Source: Pseudobdellovibrionaceae bacterium
GTDB taxonomy: Bacteria; Bdellovibrionota; Bdellovibrionia; Bdellovibrionales; Bdellovibrionaceae
Direction of reading: 5' to 3'
NCBI GenBank assembly: GCA_013359135.1
Contig: JABWCN010000001.1
Coordinates: forward strand, 62,001 to 126,000
Length of the DNA stretch: 64,000 nt
Shown here: positions 36,110 through 45,105 of the stretch, one piece after another
Numbering within the stretch: position 1 is the first letter of the stretch
Layout: each line of letters starts with the position of its first letter
Position numbers and translations under genes: made by a program
Notes under the pieces: model-generated
Told to the model about the DNA's origin: nothing
Database searches by the model: none
The model's input: the letters and a program-made list of their open reading frames with translations, nothing else

Positions 36110-36910
36110 TTAATTAATCTGATGATAAAATCTCTTCCAGCGTATCGTTGTCGGATCACATAAAAAGCTAACACCAGGCAATGTTTCTTCGCAACTTAAC
36201 CAAACAAACATTGCCCTTCCCAATAGATTTTCTTTAGGAAGCGGGCCCCAGTATCTTGAATCCCTAGAGTTATCTCTGTTATCACCCATAACAAAATAGT
36301 GATTTTCAGGAACTGTAAAGGGTCCAAATTTAGCATCAAAGACTCTATTTTTTTGCAAAATAATGCTATGGTTTTTATCACCTAAAACTTCAGTAAAGTG
36401 GGAAAATTGATCTCTTGATCCTAAACCAACATGACCACGGTCAAAATCTTCTTGACGTAACCAATTCCAATCCTCTTGGCTTGTTGGAACATTCTTCTCG
36501 ACAACTTTATCATTAAGATACAAAATTCCATTGTCATATTCAATTTTATCGCCAGGAATTCCAATCACTCTTTTAATATAAAATGTGCTCATATCTTCAG
36601 GGTATTTAAAAACAATAACATCACCCCTTTTTACCTCACCAAACTCCACTAACCATTTTTCACTAAATGGCACTCTCAAACCATACACAAACTTATTTAC
36701 AAAAATATGATCATGGATCAATAAAGATGGTAACATACTCCCTGAAGGAATCACATATGCTTCAAAAAAAGCCCAACGAATAAAAAGAGCAATTCCTATG
36801 GCGGTCACGATAGAACCCCAACCATCTGTCCAAAAAGCCTTTGCTAGTGGATTCCAAGATGAAGTTGCAGAATCTGTGTTTCCATTTTTTTGAGAATTAT
36901 TTTCTGACAT
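36110..36910 (-). CDS. lepB: signal peptidase I, first copy
   Basis: 266 residues. A Ser/Asn-rich cytoplasmic N-terminus, one TM helix (about 31-49), Ser58 in IPSGSMLPSLL, Lys113 in YIKRVIGIPGD, and MGDNRDNSRDSR. All catalytic boxes are intact. C-terminal Cys in SCEET and FLCDP match the second copy. It starts 188 bases after lepA, the usual lepA-lepB neighbourhood. The gap 36911-37098 shows no terminator or promoter I can support. Confidence 0.95.
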   Translation of the reverse strand: MSENNSQKNGNTDSATSSWNPLAKAFWTDGWGSIVTAIGIALFIRWAFFEAYVIPSGSMLPSLLIHDHIFVNKFVYGLRVPFSEKWLVEFGEVKRGDVIVFKYPEDMSTFYIKRVIGIPGDKIEYDNGILYLNDKVVEKNVPTSQEDWNWLRQEDFDRGHVGLGSRDQFSHFTEVLGDKNHSIILQKNRVFDAKFGPFTVPENHYFVMGDNRDNSRDSRYWGPLPKENLLGRAMFVWLSCEETLPGVSFLCDPTTIRWKRFYHQIN

Positions 36911-37098
36911 AGTCTATCTGTGCGTAAACACAGCTCCCTTAGTTATTAAAAGAAATTAATTGATCAATACAAATCTATGTCAGCTTTTTTAGAGAAGCAA
37001 CAAAGTTTTAAATAGTTAGAAAGGGAGCTTGAATGTATAACAGAGGGAAACCCAAGACCTGTAGAAGAAAAAAAATAATCTAGTAAGAACCAATAATT

Positions 37099-38898
37099 TT
37101 AATCTTCCACTTTAAGAATAGCAAGAAAGGCTTCCTGAGGAACCTCCACAGATCCAATCTGCTTTAATCTTTTCTTACCTTCTTTTTGACGCTCTAATAG
37201 TTTTCTTTTTCTAGAAATATCACCACCATAACATTTCGCAGTAACATCTTTTCTTAAGGCGCCAAGAGTTTCTCTAGCTACAATTTTAGAACTAATGGCA
37301 GCCTGGATAGCCACTTGGTATTGTTGTCTTGGGATTAACTCTTTCATTTTCTCCACCAAGGATCTTCCACGACTCTGAGCTTTTGATCGATGAACAATCA
37401 ATGACAATGCATCGATTGGCTCAGCATTTATTAAAACGTCCATTTTGACTAAATCTGACTCTTCAAAATCCATGAGTTCATATTCTAAAGAAGCATAACC
37501 CTTGGAAATAGACTTTAATCTATCATAAAAATCCATTACCATTTCATTCATTGGCAACTTATATTCAATAATTACTTTGGTCGCAGTCACATAATCCATC
37601 TTAATCTGATGACCACGTTTGTCTTCACACAATTTTAAAATTCCACCAATAAACTCAGTAGGAGTATGAATCGTCACCTTAACGAAAGGCTCTTCCATCT
37701 TCAAAATTTTTGCTTCATCAGGAATCTGAGATGGATTATCCAGCTCTTTAACACTCCCATCGGTCGAATAAACTTTGTAAACTACAGTAGGTGCTGTTGT
37801 GATCAAATTAAGTTTAAATTCTCGCTCCAAACGTTCCTGAACGATTTCCATATGTAACAAGCCCAAAAAGCCGCAACGAAAGCCAAAACCCAAAGCAGCC
37901 GATTTTTCAACTTCAAAACTTAAACTAGAGTCGTTCAAAACCAACTTCTCTAGAGCATCTTTCAAATTTTCATAGTCAGTAGCATCTATTGGAAAAATTC
38001 CAGCAAAAACCATTGGCTTGATTCTTTGAAAACCCGGCAATGGTTCCACTGCTGAGTGCTTATAAGAAGTAACAGTATCGCCCACTTTAACATCTCGAAT
38101 GTCTTTAATGCCACAAATTATATAGCCAACCTCACCAGCATCAAGTTGCTCAACACTCAACGGAAAGGGTGCATATTTTCCAAGCTTAAGAACCTCATAA
38201 TCCCTATCCGTGGCCATAAACTTAATACGATCGCCTTTTTTGACAGTACCATCCATAGCTCTGACCAAAACAACTACACCTTGATAGGAGTCAAACCATG
38301 AATCAAAAATTAAAGCCCTTAATGGCAGAGTTCTATCTGCTTTGGGAGGTGGAACTTTCTTAACAATTGCTTCTAAAATTTCTACAATACCGACTCGTTC
38401 TTTTGCCGAAGCATGAATGATTTCAGAACAATCTAGCCCAACAGTATCTTCGATTTGTTTTTTTACTCCTTCAGGATCAGCAGAAGGAAGATCTATTTTA
38501 TTTAAAACTGGAATAATTTCTAAGTTATTTTGAATTGCCAGATAAACGTTAGCCAAAGTCTGCGCCTCAACACCCTGAGCAGCATCAACAACAAGAATCG
38601 CCCCTTCACAAGCAGCTAACGATCTTGAAACTTCGTAACTAAAATCTACATGCCCAGGAGTATCAATCAAATTGATTTGGTACTCATGACCATCTTGTGA
38701 TTTAAATGGCAGACATACTGTCTGAGCTTTTATAGTGATCCCTCGTTCTCTTTCTAGATCCATATTATCAAGGAATTGTGCCTTCTCCTCTCTTTGAGTT
38801 AGAGCTCCCGTGGCATTCAATAAAGCATCAGCCAGAGTAGACTTCCCATGATCAATATGCGCAATAATAGAAAAATTTCTTATAAACTTAGGATCCAA
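37099..38898 (-). CDS. lepA: elongation factor 4 (LepA)
   Basis: Ribosome-associated GTPase. 599 residues. G1 AHIDHGKST at 13-21, G2/G3 with [11 protein letters not shown] and DTPGHVDF, G4 NKIDLP. The LepA-specific C-terminal domain includes [22 protein letters not shown], and the ending matches the family. Normal length. The gap from metK is 13 bases. Confidence 0.97.
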   Translation of the reverse strand: MDPKFIRNFSIIAHIDHGKSTLADALLNATGALTQREEKAQFLDNMDLERERGITIKAQTVCLPFKSQDGHEYQINLIDTPGHVDFSYEVSRSLAACEGAILVVDAAQGVEAQTLANVYLAIQNNLEIIPVLNKIDLPSADPEGVKKQIEDTVGLDCSEIIHASAKERVGIVEILEAIVKKVPPPKADRTLPLRALIFDSWFDSYQGVVVLVRAMDGTVKKGDRIKFMATDRDYEVLKLGKYAPFPLSVEQLDAGEVGYIICGIKDIRDVKVGDTVTSYKHSAVEPLPGFQRIKPMVFAGIFPIDATDYENLKDALEKLVLNDSSLSFEVEKSAALGFGFRCGFLGLLHMEIVQERLEREFKLNLITTAPTVVYKVYSTDGSVKELDNPSQIPDEAKILKMEEPFVKVTIHTPTEFIGGILKLCEDKRGHQIKMDYVTATKVIIEYKLPMNEMVMDFYDRLKSISKGYASLEYELMDFEESDLVKMDVLINAEPIDALSLIVHRSKAQSRGRSLVEKMKELIPRQQYQVAIQAAISSKIVARETLGALRKDVTAKCYGGDISRKRKLLERQKEGKKRLKQIGSVEVPQEAFLAILKVED

Positions 38899-38911
38899 AA
38901 AAAAATGCTCC

Positions 38912-40060
38912 TTAAATGTTTTTCAGTTTTTCAACTTTATCTAATTTCTCCCAAGTGAAAGTATCTTCAGATCTTCCAAAATGCCCATAAGCAGCTGTAG
39001 GAGAATAAATAGGTCTCAAAAGATCAAAATCTTTGATAATGTGAGCTGGCTTTAAATTCCAACACTCTCTGACCAACTTTTCAAGTTTTTCAGGTCCTAA
39101 TGCACTTGTACCAAAATCATTAACAGTAATGCTTACAGGATCAGCAACGCCAATAGCATAAGCAACTTGTACCAGACATCTTGATGCTAGCTTTGCTGCC
39201 ACTATGTTTTTAGCAATATGCCTAGCAGCATAAGCTGCAGATCTATCTACCTTAGAAGGGTCTTTACCAGAGAAGGCTCCCCCACCGTGAGCTCCATGAC
39301 CACCATAAGTATCAACGATTATCTTTCTTCCCGTTAAACCAGCATCACCCATAGGGCCACCAGTAACAAATCGCCCCGTAGGATTGATATGATATTTAGT
39401 CTTACTGTCAATCCATTGAGCTGGAATTGTTTTTTTGATTAATTCCTCATGAATGAATTCTTTAATTTGACTCTGAGATACACTTTCAGAATGCTGAGTC
39501 GAAATAACAATTGTATCAATTCTTTTCGCCTTACCATTTTCATATTGTACAGTCACTTGAGATTTAGCATCGGGACGTAACCAATCTACTTTTCCTGATT
39601 TTCTGAGGTAAGCTAAATCTTTTACTAATTTGTGTGACATAGAAATAGAAAGAGGCATCAACTCAGGCGTTTCATCTACGGCATAACCAAACATTAAACC
39701 TTGATCTCCAGCACCTTGATCTTCACTTCCTGTTTCTTTCACACCTTGACCAATATCACCACTCTGTTGACCAACAGCAACCGAAACACCACAAGTTTTA
39801 TAATCAAAACCTTTATCAGAATGATCGTAACCTATTTTTTGCACTGTTTTTCTAGCAATTTCAGAAATATTAACTTTTGCATTCGTGGTGATTTCACCAG
39901 CAACAACAATCAAACCCGTAGTCAACAGGGTCTCACAAGCCACTCTACCTTTGGGATCTTGTCTTAGAATTTCATCAAGGACGGCATCAGATATTTGATC
40001 TGCCATTTTGTCTGGATGACCTTCAGATACTGATTCACTAGTGAATAAATAATTTTGCAT
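38912..40060 (-). CDS. metK: S-adenosylmethionine synthetase
   Basis: Makes SAM from methionine and ATP. 382 residues from the chosen start. Family signatures: [21 protein letters not shown] at the N-terminus, the flexible loop with [21 protein letters not shown], and [23 protein letters not shown] chose ATG at 40060 because AAAGGT lies 8 bases upstream; the longer ATG at 40075 lacks a site. No SAM riboswitch is visible in the 53 bases before the start. Confidence 0.97.
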   Translation of the reverse strand: MQNYLFTSESVSEGHPDKMADQISDAVLDEILRQDPKGRVACETLLTTGLIVVAGEITTNAKVNISEIARKTVQKIGYDHSDKGFDYKTCGVSVAVGQQSGDIGQGVKETGSEDQGAGDQGLMFGYAVDETPELMPLSISMSHKLVKDLAYLRKSGKVDWLRPDAKSQVTVQYENGKAKRIDTIVISTQHSESVSQSQIKEFIHEELIKKTIPAQWIDSKTKYHINPTGRFVTGGPMGDAGLTGRKIIVDTYGGHGAHGGGAFSGKDPSKVDRSAAYAARHIAKNIVAAKLASRCLVQVAYAIGVADPVSITVNDFGTSALGPEKLEKLVRECWNLKPAHIIKDFDLLRPIYSPTAAYGHFGRSEDTFTWEKLDKVEKLKNI

Positions 40061-40113
40061 GGTATTACCTTTCATTCTTGAAAAATAATACCTAGCATCG
40101 AGTGATTAAGGGG

Positions 40114-40485
40114 TCAAGCCGCTTTTCTGTATTTCACTTTTAATTCAAACCGAGGATTCAAAGCTTCTAACCTGGCCGACTTCGTCAAACTCACCTTCTT
40201 ATGATGTTTGTTTATTTGCCTCACCTTTAATAGTTGTCGCTCTAGTTTTTCTGCCACATCATCCACTGCTGAATAGATATCAAAATGACCAGATTCGGCT
40301 TTGAAGTATCTTTGCTTTGTCGCAAGAGTTACTGACACCATGAAGTCTTGATTTTTTTTGCTAAAACAGACTTTCCCATCGCTTTCTTTCAGCAAATAAA
40401 AAAGAGTCTTACTTAATTTTTCCTGGGTGTATGACTCTACACTTTTTGAATGATCTAAATGCTTAAAGAAAAAACTCAACTTCAT
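40114..40485 (-). CDS. hpf: ribosome hibernation promoting factor, short form
   Basis: 123 residues, length and composition of the HPF/RaiA S30AE domain: an N-terminal strand with KLSFFFKHLDHSKSVESYTQEKL, then a central DIYSAVDDVAEKLERQLLKVRQINKHHKK helix typical of the family. The long-form C-terminal dimerisation domain is absent. GGAGG precedes the ATG by 7 bases. Confidence 0.88.
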   Translation of the reverse strand: MKLSFFFKHLDHSKSVESYTQEKLSKTLFYLLKESDGKVCFSKKNQDFMVSVTLATKQRYFKAESGHFDIYSAVDDVAEKLERQLLKVRQINKHHKKVSLTKSARLEALNPRFELKVKYRKAA

Positions 40486-40569
40486 TGTCTACCTCCAACT
40501 ATATAGAAATTTTGGATCCTAATGCTATCAACCTCAGATCCTATGATTTATATCGGGGAGAATGTAATC

Positions 40570-40614
40570 TTCATGAGCCTAAAAAACTTAGGCTCATGAA
40601 ATTATTTATTTTTT
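40570..40614 (+). terminator. strong hairpin with T-tract on the strand opposite its neighbours
   Basis: Perfect 13-base stem (40570-40582 with 40588-40600) around a 5-base loop. On the plus strand it is followed by ATTATTTATTTTTTT, a clear rho-independent shape. The two adjacent genes (hpf and the nucleosidase) are both on the minus strand, where the hairpin has no T-tract. It may therefore end an unannotated plus-strand RNA that begins near or inside hpf, or act on the minus strand in an unusual way. Confidence 0.6.
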
Positions 40615-41163
40615 TAATTGATCTATCCAATAGTGATACAAGGCCTCACGAGCTTTATCAATTTGAAGCTGCCATTGTTTTTTTACGTTCTCATTTGAGT
40701 TATCAGTAATGTACTTTATTGAAACAAATTTTAAACCCCAAGCCTGGCAAGTTTTTGCCAAGGCATAAGCTTCCATGTCTACTATATTCCAAGGGCTATC
40801 CTTAAACAAAGGATCATTAATATTTATTAGCTGATCACCAGATCCGCAAATAGCCTTGGGCAATGAGGTTATACTCGGAAAAGTTAGCTTTGATGAGGGA
40901 AAAAAAGTATCCCTTTCGTAAAACTCAGCCACTTCAACTAAACTACCAATAGGAAAAAATTTACTACCAGCAGTTCCAAGATTAATAATAACTAGCTGAT
41001 CTTTATTCAAAAAAATACTTGATTTGGATGCAAGAAATTTTGTTAAATTAATAGCCGCATTTAATTTGCCTACTCCAGTGACTAACAGCTGCACTCTCTC
41101 ATCATTCAAAGATAAAAAATGCGATGCTATTTCTTTTTTAAGGGCAAACAACAACAACTGCAT
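40606..41163 (-). CDS. MTA/SAH nucleosidase-like protein (nucleoside phosphorylase superfamily)
   Basis: Expected to release adenine from S-adenosylhomocysteine or methylthioadenosine. 185 residues, shorter than the usual 230. An acidic E11 in LLLFALKKEIA matches the N-terminal acid of the family; VDMEAYALAKTC (E131) and SIKYITDN (D154) match the substrate-binding Glu and catalytic Asp regions. A stretch between them is reduced. It sits between apt and metK, both in SAM and adenine metabolism, which supports the assignment. Futalosine hydrolase is an alternative. Confidence 0.75.
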   Translation of the reverse strand: MQLLLFALKKEIASHFLSLNDERVQLLVTGVGKLNAAINLTKFLASKSSIFLNKDQLVIINLGTAGSKFFPIGSLVEVAEFYERDTFFPSSKLTFPSITSLPKAICGSGDQLININDPLFKDSPWNIVDMEAYALAKTCQAWGLKFVSIKYITDNSNENVKKQWQLQIDKAREALYHYWIDQLKK

Positions 41164-41175
41164 ATTTACCGAATT

Positions 41176-41673
41176 TTAATATTCTACTAAAGAAACTATT
41201 TTTCGACTATTAAACTGGAGCTGGTTCAAAAAAGTCAGATTGATGAGAACCCCCACATCTAAAACTTTATAACCTGCCTTTTCCGCAAGATTAATTCCAG
41301 CAACTAAAGTCCCGCCTGTGGCTAAAACATCATCTAATAAAACTATATTCCCTTGTCCCTTTTGCATTTCTAGAGTTGCCTTCCCATACTCCAAGGAATA
41401 ACTTTCAGCAACCACTGGAGGTGGCAACTTGCCGGCTTTTCTGAGAGGGATAAAACCCTTATTAGTCTTTGCTGCTAACAACATAGCTAAGATGAACCCC
41501 CTAGATTCAATTCCGGCAATATAATCTACATTATTTAAATCAAATTTTTTTGAAAACTCATTCGAAATAAAGTCTAAAGCTTCAGGACTTTTTAACAAGG
41601 GGGAAATGTCTCTAAATAAGACACCTTTAATGGGAAAATTTTCGACAGACGTAATTAATTCTTTCAATTCCAT
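41176..41673 (-). CDS. apt: adenine phosphoribosyltransferase
   Basis: Salvages adenine with PRPP to AMP. About 165 residues: FPIKGVLFRDISPLL, GIESRGFI, KAGKLPPP, and the PRPP loop IVLLDDVLATGGT, all diagnostic. The open frame can start at TTG 41709 or ATG 41685, but I take ATG at 41673 from family alignment. No start has a strong ribosome binding site, so this is uncertain. Next to the nucleosidase that would supply adenine. Confidence 0.93.
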   Translation of the reverse strand: MELKELITSVENFPIKGVLFRDISPLLKSPEALDFISNEFSKKFDLNNVDYIAGIESRGFILAMLLAAKTNKGFIPLRKAGKLPPPVVAESYSLEYGKATLEMQKGQGNIVLLDDVLATGGTLVAGINLAEKAGYKVLDVGVLINLTFLNQLQFNSRKIVSLVEY

Positions 41674-41793
41674 AGGCCAGTTCATACCTGACTTTAGTAG
41701 GGGTGACAAGAGTTCTTGTAAAATTGTTCATAGACTTTAGCTTTAGCTATTAAGTCTTTAATCCAATAACCGAACTTAATGCTGAGGTAAAAA

Positions 41794-42837
41794 ATGTCAA
41801 AATACTTTTTATTCCATACCAAGACCCAAGAAAAGCATGTACAACTAAATAAAATACAATTTATTCAAGCACTAAAAAAGACATCCCATATTGAAGACTA
41901 TCTTTACTGGACCCATGGTATGAGGACTTGGCGTTCTCCTGCAAGCTCGACTGATATCATAGAGTGGCTATCCTTTGATTGGGATGAAACTCAAAGTCCT
42001 CCGCAACTTCCAGAACCATTTAACCATCTACAAGCACTACAACATAAGCAAAAATCTTTACCCGAAAGTTTAGTCGAGTTTTCAGAAGAATCCTCGGATA
42101 AAGAGACTGGAAAAGTTCAACAACTTAACACTAATGAGTTCACTGGGTTAGTAGTAGAATTTAAAGACTCTATCAAAGAAAAATACTTGGAAACTGATAG
42201 CTTTAAAATTGTACAAACAAAAATTTCTTCAGCGCTAGATGACAAAACAAAAACAGCCATTTCGTTAGAACCTGATCGCCTTGAAAAAACCATCTCTGAC
42301 TACACTCAAAGAAAAGATTTAACAGAAAACACAATGACCGTTTCCTTAAACTCAATACCCAGAGAACAAACTGTTAAAATAACTCTAAGTGAAGCTACAA
42401 ACGCACACCCCCCGGTTCCTCCCCCAACTTTTTTTGAAGCCCCTAAAGAAACTACTGACATTGAATTTATCAACCAACAGGAAGCTCTAACACAACAGCA
42501 GTTAGCTAAAAAACATAAACGCCGCTACCCTCGTATCGAAGGCAGACTAAGAACAATCATCACTAATCGCTCAAAAGCTTTTATGACTTATACCAAGGAC
42601 ATTTCATTAGGTGGAATCCAAACAGAAAGTCCTATTCCCAAAGATATTATTGCAACTGAAATTGAAGTGTATATTTCAGATCCCCAAGGAAAAAAGAGTA
42701 TTCTTTTCAGATGTCATCCGGTAGGAGATCTAGCAAATCCAAACCGTTTCTCTTTTGCTAAAGCCGATGAAAAAAACTTGCAAAAGCTAGGACAATGGCT
42801 GGATGATCTAGAAAAAATGAAAGCGAGTGCTTCCTAA
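41794..42837 (+). CDS. GYF_2-like/PilZ domain protein, probable c-di-GMP effector
   Basis: 347 residues, no membrane segment. The N-terminus (about 1-60) has the GYF_2-type pattern ending YLYWTHGMRTWRSP. A disordered acidic linker (about 65-235) is followed by a C-terminal PilZ domain (about 240-340) with the c-di-GMP motif R243-x3-R247 (RRYPR) and D269-x-S271-x-x-G274 (DISLGG). It converges on the FHA-AgmX gene with only 8 bases between stops, so it is a neighbour of the gliding-type operon but on the opposite strand. GAGGT precedes the ATG. Confidence 0.85.
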   Translation: MSKYFLFHTKTQEKHVQLNKIQFIQALKKTSHIEDYLYWTHGMRTWRSPASSTDIIEWLSFDWDETQSPPQLPEPFNHLQALQHKQKSLPESLVEFSEESSDKETGKVQQLNTNEFTGLVVEFKDSIKEKYLETDSFKIVQTKISSALDDKTKTAISLEPDRLEKTISDYTQRKDLTENTMTVSLNSIPREQTVKITLSEATNAHPPVPPPTFFEAPKETTDIEFINQQEALTQQQLAKKHKRRYPRIEGRLRTIITNRSKAFMTYTKDISLGGIQTESPIPKDIIATEIEVYISDPQGKKSILFRCHPVGDLANPNRFSFAKADEKNLQKLGQWLDDLEKMKASAS

Positions 42838-42845
42838 AAATTTTT

Positions 42846-44732
42846 TTATTTTTTTGGCTGGAATACGAAAGGATAGATAACAACCGTTGAATTTCCATTC
42901 GGCGCTTTAGGAAAAACAATTTTTTTAATAACATCAAGAACACAAGTATCAAAGGTGCCATAGTTGGTATTTGAACTTTGCACACTCACTGTATCCACAG
43001 GGCCCTCACCACTGATTTTCCATTTTAAAACCAGCCGACCACCTAAGTCTTTTTTGTAAGTAAGATACTGTTCATGGCAATTTCTTAGGGCTCTCTTGTT
43101 GTCAGAGATGGCTTGTCTTACTTGTTCTTTAGTCAATCCACCTTGAACTTCCATAGATTTAACTTCTATAGATACAGAGCCGCCTAAAGACTGAATGGAG
43201 TCTGAACCTTCTTTGGTATTACCTCCAAAAGCTCCAGAACCAACACTACCAGTAGCTTTTGATGAGGCCATTCCAGATATATTTGCGCCCTTAGAAACAT
43301 TATCCATTTTAAGTGTGGTCGAAGCTGCAGCAAGCCCCTTGCCATCTTGATTACTCGCTTCAGTATTGCCTCCGGTGAGGCTAACTTCTCCTGTTGGAGG
43401 TTTACTAACTAGAGGTTTTCCCTCCGTACCTGAGGCGGAATCCACAGGAGTGACTTTCGACAATACAGCCTGAGCACTGACGCCTTTTCCTAGTTTTTTT
43501 CCACCGGCCAACTTCCCTAATAATCCCACAGAATTAACATTCTTTATCTCACCTTTTTGATTAAGCCCTTGTGACAAATCATTATTTTCTTCAACATTCT
43601 TTACTGTGGCTCTTTTACCTTGCTCCTTAGCTACCTTGACATTACTCTTTGCCTCTGTTTCATTCTTGATTTTATTAGTTTGGTTTACTTGGGACTTGTC
43701 ACTGTTTTTATTTTGCTTCAATTGCTCTTTATCTATTTCAATCGGAGGAGCTTTAACTTCTTCTGTTTTAACCTCTTTGTCAATAATGGGAAGCTCCGGC
43801 TCTTTAAACTTTTCCTCTGTTGGAGTCTCTACAATTTCTACTGTCGCAATTCTTGCTGGCTTGGGAATATCTGGAGACTTAGGTCTTTCTATTGATCTAA
43901 ATACCAAGCCAATCACAAACATCGCAATAGTTACAAAAATTAAGGTTAAAATGACTGGATCTTTTTTCCACGCCATCGGTGGCGGAGTTGATGTGACTTT
44001 CGGAACCCAACGAAAATAATACGCGTTGTCTGGTGAATATAAAAGATAAAAATCTTCAATGTCGATATTACAAACAGCATTCTCTTGGGAAAACTCATTA
44101 ATAAGTCTTTCCGAACGGTTATATATATCTACAAGATTAGATTCTCCTAAATTTTCAATCGACAAAATATTTGGCTTTTGCTGATCAAAAATAAAATTAA
44201 GTTTAGCTAAGGAACTTATTTTAATTCCTTTAGCAAGGATATCTTTAGAAAAATGATTAATTGAAGTTACAAGATCATTACTACGACTGTAGGTCACAAG
44301 CTCCATAACTGAGTCAGACTCATTACTAACGAACGTCTTGTCATCATTATCATAATCTAAAGAGCGAGTTATTACCCCACGGCTAATGGATGTTTTAGCA
44401 AGTTTTTCTTCAATAATTTCAAACTGATATCCAGCAAAATTAATTTCGTCAGAAATTAAAACTTGCGCCTCACCATGGAAGGCCTCTGGTATTGGCGTCG
44501 ATTTTTTTACTTGAATATCACTATTTGTAATCTCTATCACAGTCCAAAAACCACTATTTGGATCAAAATGCCCTTCACCTGTCCACTCTAAAAGAAAATG
44601 CAATGGCTTAATTTGATCATCATTCCTTATGACCATGTCGCAAACAGGTGACCTACCAATCAAAAGACTACGCCTATCTGGAGTAATTCGACCTATCTCT
44701 TTTTTATTTTTTTTTAGCAACAAAACTTTCAT
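42846..44732 (-). CDS. FHA-TM-AgmX protein, module A (gliding-type energy transducer)
   Basis: 628 residues. Cytoplasmic FHA-like domain (about 3-108, GRSPVCDMVI and IKPLHFLLEW); one TM helix (258-280); a periplasmic Pro/Lys/Glu-rich and Gly/Ser-rich region (about 285-525) with a VNSVGLLG motif; and a C-terminal TonB-like AgmX/PglI domain (about 530-628). The last contains two Cys (RNCHEQYL, DTCVLD) and ends FPKAPNGNSTVVIYPFVF. Related in order and motifs to the 719-residue protein of module B. By analogy with Myxococcus GltG and GltJ it links an inner-membrane motor to the outer membrane. Last gene of its operon. Confidence 0.85.
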   Translation of the reverse strand: MKVLLLKKNKKEIGRITPDRRSLLIGRSPVCDMVIRNDDQIKPLHFLLEWTGEGHFDPNSGFWTVIEITNSDIQVKKSTPIPEAFHGEAQVLISDEINFAGYQFEIIEEKLAKTSISRGVITRSLDYDNDDKTFVSNESDSVMELVTYSRSNDLVTSINHFSKDILAKGIKISSLAKLNFIFDQQKPNILSIENLGESNLVDIYNRSERLINEFSQENAVCNIDIEDFYLLYSPDNAYYFRWVPKVTSTPPPMAWKKDPVILTLIFVTIAMFVIGLVFRSIERPKSPDIPKPARIATVEIVETPTEEKFKEPELPIIDKEVKTEEVKAPPIEIDKEQLKQNKNSDKSQVNQTNKIKNETEAKSNVKVAKEQGKRATVKNVEENNDLSQGLNQKGEIKNVNSVGLLGKLAGGKKLGKGVSAQAVLSKVTPVDSASGTEGKPLVSKPPTGEVSLTGGNTEASNQDGKGLAAASTTLKMDNVSKGANISGMASSKATGSVGSGAFGGNTKEGSDSIQSLGGSVSIEVKSMEVQGGLTKEQVRQAISDNKRALRNCHEQYLTYKKDLGGRLVLKWKISGEGPVDTVSVQSSNTNYGTFDTCVLDVIKKIVFPKAPNGNSTVVIYPFVFQPKK

Positions 44733-44736
44733 GAGT

Positions 44737-45105
44737 TCACTTCATTTTAAAAAATTTATTTCTACTCTTTCGATCACTTTCCAAATAATCATTAAAATCA
44801 TCTCTATTGTATATCAATGAGTCAAATTTAACATTATCAATAGATATTTGTAGAAACAAATCTGGTCTTCTGCGTTCCCCTTCGATAACTTCGCCTTCAA
44901 AATCCAAAACAGCACCTACGCTTTCTTTTTCTTTCTTTAGTCCTGTTTCTGTTTTTTTCTTAGCTTCCACATTAGTTTTACTGACATCAGAGCTACTTGT
45001 CTCTGTGGGAAGACTCAATGTTTCTAAATCATCACTATTGCTCTGAGCCTGAGTAGGCAACGTTATAAAAACCAAAAAAATACAACAGCTGAAAATGAGT
45101 TTCAT
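44737..45105 (-). CDS. small secreted protein of module A, paralog of 59080-59373
   Basis: 122 residues from the chosen start: signal peptide (about 1-20, TLPTQA), a Ser/Thr/Lys-rich linker, and a conserved C-terminus VLDFEGEVIEGERRRPDLFL followed by a basic segment. The same F-E-x-E-[IL]-[IV]-E-G-x4-P-[DE]-L-F pattern occurs in module B (TLNFEDELVEGSTQKPELF). It resembles small CglF-type gliding proteins of Myxococcus; moderate certainty. ATG at 45105 overlaps the TPR stop (ATGA) and has AAAGGG upstream. Confidence 0.75.
   Translation of the reverse strand: MKLIFSCCIFLVFITLPTQAQSNSDDLETLSLPTETSSSDVSKTNVEAKKKTETGLKKEKESVGAVLDFEGEVIEGERRRPDLFLQISIDNVKFDSLIYNRDDFNDYLESDRKSRNKFFKMK

Noticed and set aside
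37032-37076. 14-codon plus-strand frame with a GGGAG upstream, in the lepA-lepB gap
   Set aside because: Too short, on the opposite strand to the operon, and no promoter or terminator supports it.
43606-44019. Long hydrophobic open frames antisense to the FHA-AgmX gene
   Set aside because: They mirror the Pro/Lys/Glu-rich coding sequence on the other strand and have no start signals; shadow frames.
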